Positions 1 to 5,753 of a DNA stretch of 10,547 nucleotides are shown here, piece by piece. Positions within the stretch are counted from its first letter, which is position 1. Each line of letters opens with the position of its first letter. The translations under genes and the position numbers were made by a program. The stretch is from a bacterium (GTDB taxonomy: Bacteria; Fidelibacterota; Marinisomatia; Marinisomatales; JAHJCW01), in contig JAHJCW010000286.1 of assembly GCA_018812885.1 (NCBI GenBank), positions 1-10,547 on the forward strand. The letters run 5' to 3'. The notes beneath the pieces are model-generated. The model saw only the letters and a list, made by a program, of their open reading frames with translations. It was not told the DNA's origin and ran no database searches.

Positions 1-117
1 GTCTAAGGCATTAATATCAAAATTGTTAAAATGATTATTTTGAATTGTTTTTAAATCAAGAGTTGTGTTATAAAATTTATCAACTATTTCAACAACTTGC
101 TCGCGTGCAGCTCTCAT
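1..117 (-). CDS. N-terminus of a gene downstream of fmt, possibly RsmB (16S rRNA m5C methyltransferase); cut by window edge
   Basis: An open frame starts with ATG at 117..115 and stays open to the window edge, giving 39 residues that begin MRAAREQVVEIVDKFY and end in ...NFDINALD. The ATG overlaps the fmt stop as TAATG and has a GGAG four bases upstream, so the start is well supported. The visible part resembles the NusB-like N-terminal domain of RsmB/Sun proteins (Ala-Arg-Glu near the start, an amphipathic helix, then a Leu-Asp pair where the family usually continues with Arg). In many bacteria fmt is followed by rsmB, whose product methylates C967 of 16S rRNA. The SAM-binding domain would lie outside the window, so the identity rests mainly on position. 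A NusB-like or unrelated protein remains possible. Confidence 0.55.
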   Translation of the reverse strand, partial: MRAAREQVVEIVDKFYNTTLDLKTIQNNHFNNFDINALD

Positions 118-1049
118 TAATCTCCAAGCATCATTTTAGTTTGTAATTTTGTACCGCGTAGAAATTCTTCAATTTCCATTCGCCTCTTGCCCTCAATCTG
201 TACTTCTCCAATTTCCAACAATCCTTTGCTGGTTTGTATTACAAGTTGATTTTTACTACATATCACAATTTCACCACATTTTATTTTCTCTGAAATATTA
301 TCTGATATTGAAGATGAATAAATCTTCAGGCGTTTACTATTAAAGGTTGTAAATGCTCCCGGTGATGGTGAAAATGCCCTGATGAGATTATGAATTTGCT
401 CGGCGGTTTTTGTCCAATCAATTTTATAATCATCAGATTTAATCTTAGGTGCTAAGGTAACCTTAGATTCGTCCTGAGAAGTTCCTTTTAAATTACCTTC
501 TTCAATTCCATTAAGTGTTTTTACAATCAAATCTGCTCCAATTTTACTCAATCGGTTGGATAGCGTACCATAATTGTCATCATCATTGATATCAACGGCT
601 TCTTGTAATAATATTTTACCCGAATCAATTTTTTCAGATAATGAAATTGTGGTCACTGCCGTTTTCGAGTTTCCATTGATTAGCGACCATTGAATTGGTG
701 CGGCTCCTCGATATTTTGGTAACAGTGAAGGATGCAAATTAATTGCCCCATATTTTGGTATTGAGAGCAATTTATCAGGTAATATTTTATAGGCAACTAT
801 TACAAAAATATCAGGTCTCATCGACCATATATATTGAAAAAAATGTTTTTCGTTTAATTTAGGCGGCTGAAGTAATGGGATCTCCATCGCATTGGCGGTA
901 ATACCAACGGCAGTCTCTATTATTTTATTTCCTCGACCAATTCGTTTGGGTGGATTTGAAACAACAGCGATTATTTCATGCGATGACTCTGAAATACTCT
1001 GCAGACTTGGTGCGGCAAATTCAGGATTACCCATAAAAATAATTCGCAT
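117..1049 (-). CDS. fmt: Methionyl-tRNA formyltransferase
   Basis: This cytoplasmic enzyme transfers a formyl group from 10-formyl-tetrahydrofolate to Met-tRNA(fMet) for translation initiation. The 310 residues match the usual length of about 310-315. The N-terminal formyltransferase domain (about 1-190) opens with MRIIFMGNPEFA and has SNPPKRIGRG (31-40), the family's Pro-Asp-Arg-x-x-GRG loop in altered form. The signature NLHPSLLPKYRGAAPIQW spans 104-121. Asn104, His106 and Asp142 fit the catalytic triad (E. coli N106, H108, D144). The C-terminal tRNA-binding domain (about 205-305) contains IHNLIRAFSPSPGAFT. Translation starts at ATG 1049, with a modest AGG six bases upstream. It lies 38 bases downstream of def and overlaps the next gene by one base (TAATG), so it is likely co-transcribed and coupled to that gene. 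Nothing looks damaged. Confidence 0.97.
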   Translation of the reverse strand: MRIIFMGNPEFAAPSLQSISESSHEIIAVVSNPPKRIGRGNKIIETAVGITANAMEIPLLQPPKLNEKHFFQYIWSMRPDIFVIVAYKILPDKLLSIPKYGAINLHPSLLPKYRGAAPIQWSLINGNSKTAVTTISLSEKIDSGKILLQEAVDINDDDNYGTLSNRLSKIGADLIVKTLNGIEEGNLKGTSQDESKVTLAPKIKSDDYKIDWTKTAEQIHNLIRAFSPSPGAFTTFNSKRLKIYSSSISDNISEKIKCGEIVICSKNQLVIQTSKGLLEIGEVQIEGKRRMEIEEFLRGTKLQTKMMLGD

Positions 1050-1087
1050 GATCTACCTACTCTCGAAATATATTAAATGAAATATTT

Positions 1088-1639
1088 TTAAAAACGTGTT
1101 GCACCGTTATTATTTATTAAATCTGAATAGTGGTACGATGCATTTTCCTTAATTTCTTTAAGCTGAGACTTATAGCGCAACTTGGCTAATGAGTTTGCAT
1201 GATCAACAATCAATTTACCGTTTAGATGATCTATTTCATGTTGAATTGCCCTGGCATACAATCCGCCAAATTCCTTTTCATGCATAGTACCATCAAGTTT
1301 TTGATATTGCAAGATGATAAATTCAGGGCGTTTTATTTCAAATTCTACTCCCGGTACAGACAAACAACCTTCAGTAAAAGTTAACTCCCCACGAGAACCA
1401 ATGATCTTGCTATTTACAAATTCAGCTGATTCGTCAGTCTCATCAGTATGAGCGATATCGATAATAAATAAATTTAAATCAATACCAATTTGGTTTGCTG
1501 CCAACCCGATTCCCTCTGCCTCATACATAGAATCATACATATTAGAAACAATATCCGGTAATACGGAAAAATCTTTAACCGTTTCACATACTTTTTGCAA
1601 TCGCGGATCACCGTATTTTACGATATCTACTACTGACAT
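1088..1639 (-). CDS. def: Peptide deformylase
   Basis: This metalloenzyme removes the N-formyl group from nascent proteins, undoing the modification introduced by Fmt. All three family motifs are intact in 183 residues: motif 1 GIGLAANQ (43-50), motif 2 EGCLS (90-94) and motif 3 QHEIDH (133-138). The metal ligands are therefore Cys92, His134 and His138, and Glu135 is the catalytic acid/base. EGCLS is the form typical of type 1 (bacterial) deformylases. The C-terminal helix ends in a hydrophilic tail, slightly longer than the 169-residue E. coli enzyme. The ATG at 1639 directly follows the yajC stop with no intervening base (TAAATG), so translation is probably coupled to yajC; I see no strong Shine-Dalgarno site of its own. 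def and fmt are neighbours in many bacteria, which fits their shared pathway. Confidence 0.98.
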   Translation of the reverse strand: MSVVDIVKYGDPRLQKVCETVKDFSVLPDIVSNMYDSMYEAEGIGLAANQIGIDLNLFIIDIAHTDETDESAEFVNSKIIGSRGELTFTEGCLSVPGVEFEIKRPEFIILQYQKLDGTMHEKEFGGLYARAIQHEIDHLNGKLIVDHANSLAKLRYKSQLKEIKENASYHYSDLINNNGATRF

Positions 1640-1984
1640 TTATCGGGCTTCAATTCTTGTGTCTTCTTCGGTAACTGATTCAGCTAATCCTGCAACTGCA
1701 CTTTTAATAACGGTTAGATTTGTATTTTTATCAACCTTAATTACAACGATTTTACCTTGATTCTTCAGTCCTACTACAGTCCCATGTATACCTCCAATCG
1801 TAACAACACGATCTCCTGTTTTTAGAGCTTCTATCATTAATCTTTTTTCTTTTTGTCGTTTTGATTGTGGACTAATCATTAAAAAATATAAAATCAGCAT
1901 GATTAGGATAAAAGGCAATATCGAAAGCATTCCACCACTTCCTCCTGCTGAGCCACTTTGAGTTGATGCGTAAATTATATCCAA
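1640..1984 (-). CDS. yajC: YajC, preprotein translocase accessory subunit (TTG start)
   Basis: YajC is a small inner-membrane protein that associates with SecDF-YidC and the SecYEG translocon. The 114-residue product has a short Gly/Ser-rich N-terminus, one membrane segment at about 19-38 and the family hallmark SPQSKRQKEKR (38-48) right after it. A small beta-rich domain with LKTGDRVVTIGGIHGTV (54-70) follows. The first codon is TTG (1984..1982). It is preferred because AAGGAG lies six bases upstream and the resulting N-terminus suits the family; the next Met, residue 19, would cut into the membrane segment. The gene is first in a minus-strand run with def and fmt, and no secD/secF is visible. 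It starts 54 bases from the divergently read DNA glycosylase gene. The fold assignment is secure; the exact role in this organism is inferred from the family. Confidence 0.95.
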   Translation of the reverse strand: MDIIYASTQSGSAGGSGGMLSILPFILIMLILYFLMISPQSKRQKEKRLMIEALKTGDRVVTIGGIHGTVVGLKNQGKIVVIKVDKNTNLTVIKSAVAGLAESVTEEDTRIEAR

Positions 1985-2038
1985 AATATTCTCCTTTTTA
2001 TTAAGGTTGAAAATTACCCTATTTTTAATTTAATCTCA
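1985..2038. other. Divergent intergenic region between yajC and the DNA glycosylase gene
   Basis: These 54 bases separate two genes read away from each other, so promoters for both directions must lie here or within the genes' 5' ends. The sequence is very AT-rich and contains the yajC ribosome binding site. I could not identify a convincing -35/-10 pair, nor a Bacteroidota-type TTTG / TAnnTTTG promoter, in either direction. Promoter presence is inferred from orientation only. Confidence 0.4.
1991..1996 (-). promoter_or_regulatory. Shine-Dalgarno site that supports the yajC TTG start
   Basis: Read on the minus strand this is AAGGAG, six bases before the TTG at 1984. It is the clearest ribosome binding site in the window and is the main reason for accepting the non-ATG start of yajC. 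Most other genes here have only weak matches. Confidence 0.8.
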
Positions 2039-2749
2039 ATGGCAACATTGTTAAATGAAGTCAATATGATAAATAAACAAAATATACTACAAAAAACATT
2101 CTTTAATCGAGATGCCTGTAAAGTTGCAGAAAATTTATTAGGGAAAATTATACGAAAAAAATCCGATAAAAATTGGCTCTCAGCACAAATAATTGAGACT
2201 GAGGCTTACTATATTGATGAAAAAGGAAGTCATGCTTCTTTAGGATTCACACCAAAGCGAAGAGCATTATTTATGCCTCCCGGAACGATTTATATGTACT
2301 ATTCACGCGGAAAAGATTCATTTAATATTTCATGCAAAGGCAAAGGAAATGCTGTGTTAATTAAATCAGGGATTCCGTACATAGACAATTCCGACTCAGA
2401 AAAAATGATAAAAATTATGCAATTGAACAATCCTTTAAATAATGGACTCCCACAACGCACACCGATGAAATTATGTTCGGGACAAACACTGCTTTGTAAA
2501 TCATTAAACATAATAGTGAAAACTTGGGATCAAAAACAATTTAATTCAAATCAATTTTTCATTGAAGATGTCGATATACAACCAAGCAAAATCATTAAAA
2601 CAAAAAGACTTGGTATTCCACCCGATCGTGATGGACATTTATTATATCGTTTTATTGACTTCGATTATGTAATATATTGCACTAAAAATCCATTAACGGT
2701 AAAAAATAATCAGTTAAAAAAAGATTATTTAATAATAAAAAACGCTTAA
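2039..2749 (+). CDS. mpg: DNA-3-methyladenine glycosylase, AAG/MPG family (divergent)
   Basis: Members of this family remove alkylated purines such as 3-methyladenine from DNA as the first step of base excision repair. The match covers FFNRDACKVAENLLGK (21-36), ETEAY (53-57), His65, a PPGTIYMYYSRG segment (80-91), FNIS (95-98), AVLIKSG (105-111) and KRLGIPPDRDG late in the protein. Glu55 fits the catalytic Glu125 of human AAG, with Tyr57 and His65 matching Tyr127 and His136. Two positions differ: Arg90 sits where human AAG has the intercalating Tyr162, and Lys109 where it has Arg182. At 236 residues it is longer than compact bacterial homologues, with a Lys-rich tail. Neither ATG 2039 nor the in-frame ATG at 2066 has a clear ribosome binding site; homology begins near residue 19, so both starts are possible. 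It is the only plus-strand gene here, divergent from yajC and convergent with sat-cysC. Confidence 0.88.
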   Translation: MATLLNEVNMINKQNILQKTFFNRDACKVAENLLGKIIRKKSDKNWLSAQIIETEAYYIDEKGSHASLGFTPKRRALFMPPGTIYMYYSRGKDSFNISCKGKGNAVLIKSGIPYIDNSDSEKMIKIMQLNNPLNNGLPQRTPMKLCSGQTLLCKSLNIIVKTWDQKQFNSNQFFIEDVDIQPSKIIKTKRLGIPPDRDGHLLYRFIDFDYVIYCTKNPLTVKNNQLKKDYLIIKNA

Positions 2750-2774
2750 AGTTTTAAAAACTTTAAGCGTTTTT
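2738..2774. terminator. Bidirectional intrinsic terminator between convergent mpg and sat-cysC
   Basis: A perfect 15-base inverted repeat (left arm AAAAACGCTTAAAGT at 2738-2752, right arm ACTTTAAGCGTTTTT at 2760-2774) encloses 7 bases (TTTAAAA) that can pair further, leaving a very small loop. Each strand reads through a stem with a GC-containing base and then a run of T, as expected for a terminator that works both ways between facing genes. The mpg stop codon (2747-2749) lies inside the left arm. Confidence 0.85.
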
Positions 2775-2794
2775 ATCTCTATTTTTATTCAGAT

Positions 2795-4507
2795 TTAAAT
2801 ATAGCCTAGTTGTTCAACCTTAAGTAATATATCCTGTACCAAAATCTCGGGGTCTGTACCTTCGGAATTAATAACAATCTCAGCATTCTCCGGCTCTTCA
2901 TACGGATCGCTAATACCAGTGAACTCCTTCACTAAACCCTGACGTGCCTTAGCATATAATCCTTTTACATCACGTCTTTCGCATACTTCCAATGATGTAT
3001 TTACAAATACTTCAATAAATCCACCATAATGGGAAATCATTTTTCTTACCGCAAGACGATCTGCTTCGTAGGGTGCAATAGGAGCGCAAATTGCGATTCC
3101 AAAGTTCTTGGTAATTTCGCTTGCAACATAACCAATCCTTTGTATATTAATTGAGCGATGTTCTTTTGAAAAACCAAGTTCACTTGATAGATGAGTACGA
3201 ACAACATCACCATCCAATAATGTTACCGGTCTCCGCCCATCTTCTAAGAGTTTTACCATTAATCCATTTGCTAAAGTTGATTTTCCGGAACCGGACAGCC
3301 CTGTGAAAAATATTGAAAACCCTCTTTTATTTAAAGGAGGTTTGGTTGCCCTGAGTTCTTCAACAACTTCCGGATATGAAAACCATTCCGGTATGTCCAG
3401 ACCTTTATCTAATCTGCGCCGTAATTCTGTGCCAGATATACTTAAGATTTTTACGCCTTTTTGTACTTCATCATTAGGACAATATTCAGCATGATCCTCT
3501 ACGTAAACCATTAATTTGAAAGGAACCATTTTTATTCCAAGTTCACCTTCATACTCTTTTAATAATTCTTGAGCATCATATGGGCCATAAAAAGGATTTC
3601 CTGCTTTATCATTTCCAGGACCAGCATGATCACGTCCAACAATTAAAAAATTACAGCCATAATTTTTTCGGATAATTGCATGCCATAATGCTTCTCTAGG
3701 ACCACCCATTCTCATTGCTAACGGAAGCAAACTTAATAACACTGTTCCTTTTGGGTATTTTGGTAAAACTTTTTCATAACATCTAACTCTAGTATAATGA
3801 TCAACATCTCCAGGTTTTGTTAGTCCTACTACGGGATGAATTAATACATTAGCCCCAATTTCATTGGCAGCACGCATAGTTAATTCAACATGTGCGCGAT
3901 GCATTGGATTCCTAGTTTGAAAAGCTACAATGTTCTCCCAACCACGTTTCGCAAATTGTGCACGTAACTCCGAAGGTGTATTTCTAAGTCCCTGATAATC
4001 ATAATGTTTTGGAGATGTCATACCTTCTAAAGTACCACCAACATAGATGGGGTTTGTAAAATTAAAGAGATAATTTACTGCCGGATGCGTCTCATCAATT
4101 GTACCAAAAACAGATTCAGCTTCTGCTTTAAAATCCGGTTTCCAAATATCTTCAATGTGTAAAATAGCCAATGGGAATCCTTCTTTATCACGCAGCACTA
4201 ACTTGTCGCCTTGCGAAAGTTTATCAGAAATTTCATTGGTTATATCAAGTGTAATTGGCATTGGCCACAAAGTTCCTTCAACCAAACGCATATTTTTTAC
4301 TACAGAGTCATAATCCTTTTTATTTAAGAATCCTTTTAAAGGAGAAAACCCCCCATTCAGAATTAATTCCAAATCGCAAATTTGTCTATCTGTAATGGCC
4401 CATGATTCATAATTAATCAATAAACTTTTCAGCTCTTTTTTGCGTTCTTCAGAAACATATAAATTACATAATTCGCCACCGTGTGTGTCTATCATTGAAG
4501 TTGTCAT
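2795..4507 (-). CDS. Bifunctional sulfate adenylyltransferase / adenylylsulfate kinase (PAPS synthase)
   Basis: The 570-residue fusion makes APS from sulfate and ATP, then phosphorylates it to PAPS. The N-terminal ATP sulfurylase (about 1-385) has QTRNPMHRAH (197-206) with the T-R-N triad and H-x-x-H histidines, HPVVGLTKPGD (224-234) and GRDHAGPG (291-298). A short linker with KPPLNKRG leads to the APS kinase (about 397-570): P-loop GLSGSGKST (403-411), DGDVVR (432-437), EHRSINIQRIGYVA (449-462), APIAPYEADR (475-484) and KGLYAKAR (515-522). With these motifs intact the kinase half is probably active, unlike the regulatory kinase-like domain of fungal ATP sulfurylase. The order Sat-then-CysC is that of the Aquifex enzyme and the reverse of animal PAPS synthases. 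ATG 4507 is chosen; upstream there is only a weak AGGA, and Met5 is an alternative. With a sulfotransferase in the same gene run, supply of PAPS for sulfation is a likely role; assimilation to sulfite is not excluded. Confidence 0.96.
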   Translation of the reverse strand: MTTSMIDTHGGELCNLYVSEERKKELKSLLINYESWAITDRQICDLELILNGGFSPLKGFLNKKDYDSVVKNMRLVEGTLWPMPITLDITNEISDKLSQGDKLVLRDKEGFPLAILHIEDIWKPDFKAEAESVFGTIDETHPAVNYLFNFTNPIYVGGTLEGMTSPKHYDYQGLRNTPSELRAQFAKRGWENIVAFQTRNPMHRAHVELTMRAANEIGANVLIHPVVGLTKPGDVDHYTRVRCYEKVLPKYPKGTVLLSLLPLAMRMGGPREALWHAIIRKNYGCNFLIVGRDHAGPGNDKAGNPFYGPYDAQELLKEYEGELGIKMVPFKLMVYVEDHAEYCPNDEVQKGVKILSISGTELRRRLDKGLDIPEWFSYPEVVEELRATKPPLNKRGFSIFFTGLSGSGKSTLANGLMVKLLEDGRRPVTLLDGDVVRTHLSSELGFSKEHRSINIQRIGYVASEITKNFGIAICAPIAPYEADRLAVRKMISHYGGFIEVFVNTSLEVCERRDVKGLYAKARQGLVKEFTGISDPYEEPENAEIVINSEGTDPEILVQDILLKVEQLGYI

Positions 4508-4589
4508 ATAATTGGTATCCTATTTACAGTATATATTAGTCAAAATTTGGCGAGGAATTTACAATTAAATAGAGCGTATTTCTACAATC
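4508..4589. other. 82-base gap between the histidine kinase gene and sat-cysC
   Basis: This is the largest spacer in the window. On the minus strand it could hold a promoter for sat-cysC, and a TTGACT hexamer is present near 4540, but no good -10 element follows at a suitable distance. No strong hairpin with a T-run follows the kinase stop. Whether sat-cysC is read from the upstream genes or from its own promoter cannot be decided from the sequence. Confidence 0.3.
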
Positions 4590-5753
4590 TTATCCAATTA
4601 GTATTCTTATAGTTGTACCGGAACCAATTATAGATTCTTTAACAAATATTTTGCCTTTATGAAAATCACTAATAATTCTTTTCGTCAACGATAATCCTAA
4701 TCCCCAACCGTATTTTTTTGTACTAAATCCGGGCCTAAAAATATTTTTCCAATCTCTCTTTGGAATCCCAACACCAAAATCTATTATATCTATAACAAAT
4801 TGGTCGTCCTCAGTTTTTAATATTATATCGATCTTTCCCGCAACATCCTTCGAAGAATCAATTCCGTTTTTAACAAGATTCTCAATAGCCCAGCTTAATA
4901 AATTTTTATTACCGTTAATTGAGTATTGTGCAGACTCATCAAAAACCAATCGGATGTCAGCATCGGGGACTCGACGTTGTAAATAATTAATAACAGATTG
5001 TATAAGTTCAACTAAGTCTAATTTATTAAATTTAGGTATTGTACCCATATCACCAAAACGATTACTTATTTCCTGCAAGCGAGCTAAATCTATATCCATA
5101 TCTTTAACAATGGATTTTGAACGATTTGGATTATTTTTTAATAGATCTATCCACCCTAATAATGCTGATACCGGCGTACCTAATTGATGTGCGGTTTCGC
5201 GCGCCATTCCAGCCCATATATGCCGTTTCTCGCTATTCCGAATAACTGAAAAACTGACAAATCCCAATAATATAAATAAACCTACCAATCCAATTTGCAA
5301 ATAAGGCAACCATATCAATCGATTTATTAGTCGTGAATCTCCAAAGTGAAGGTATCCGAATATAATTGTTTCATCTGTATCAGGATTATTGTAAATAAGT
5401 GGAATAGGATTATTTTGATGATCCATTGTTTTTTGAAACCGGGAAGCTCCAGATTCAGAATTTATATTATCGGGTAAATTTCTCCATGATATCGGCTTCA
5501 TTTCAGTATCTGATTGAATTAGGGGAAATTGTACTTTTTGAATGATATTTTCAAATATGAAATTTAAACTTTCATCATTTTCAGATGTAGCAACTCCGGC
5601 AATTATTTCAGCATATAACTGTACTATTTCTCGATTATCATCTCTTAAATCTCTTACGATTTTCTGAGTAAAAAGTACGAATGCAGAAACTAAGAGTATT
5701 CCAACAATGAATAATCCTACTTTAATATTGACAGAATATTTATACCAGTTCAT
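4590..5753 (-). CDS. Membrane sensor histidine kinase
   Basis: This is the sensor half of a two-component system. The 387 residues contain a membrane segment at about 11-29, an extracytoplasmic region of about 120 residues (31-148), a second membrane segment (about 149-171), then the kinase core. The phospho-acceptor is His189 in ARETAHQLGTP (184-194). The ATPase domain has an N box ENLVKNG (291-297), a G1 box DFGVGIP (325-331) and a GWGLGLSL (349-356) G2 box. All residues needed for activity appear present. There is no HAMP or PAS domain that I can recognise, and the sensory loop resembles nothing I can name. No response regulator gene is visible, so its partner lies elsewhere. The ATG at 5753 lies 14 bases inside the end of the YfhO gene, which suggests coupled translation and a shared transcript. 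The signal it senses is unknown. Confidence 0.93.
   Translation of the reverse strand: MNWYKYSVNIKVGLFIVGILLVSAFVLFTQKIVRDLRDDNREIVQLYAEIIAGVATSENDESLNFIFENIIQKVQFPLIQSDTEMKPISWRNLPDNINSESGASRFQKTMDHQNNPIPLIYNNPDTDETIIFGYLHFGDSRLINRLIWLPYLQIGLVGLFILLGFVSFSVIRNSEKRHIWAGMARETAHQLGTPVSALLGWIDLLKNNPNRSKSIVKDMDIDLARLQEISNRFGDMGTIPKFNKLDLVELIQSVINYLQRRVPDADIRLVFDESAQYSINGNKNLLSWAIENLVKNGIDSSKDVAGKIDIILKTEDDQFVIDIIDFGVGIPKRDWKNIFRPGFSTKKYGWGLGLSLTKRIISDFHKGKIFVKESIIGSGTTIRILIG

Noticed and set aside
149..343. Plus-strand open frame of 64 codons inside fmt
   Set aside because: It lies antisense to a clear fmt gene, resembles no protein I know, and is expected by chance in AT-rich DNA.
3318..3350. 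AAAGGAGG on the plus strand and a nearby CCTC, resembling a strong ribosome binding site or small hairpin
   Set aside because: It encodes the Pro-Pro-Leu-Asn-Lys-Arg-Gly linker between the two Sat-CysC domains on the minus strand; the pairing is imperfect, and the plus-strand frame after it is only a shadow.
4545..4565. Possible terminator hairpin after the histidine kinase gene
   Set aside because: The stem would be only about five A/T pairs around a GC-rich loop, without a proper T-run; too weak to call.
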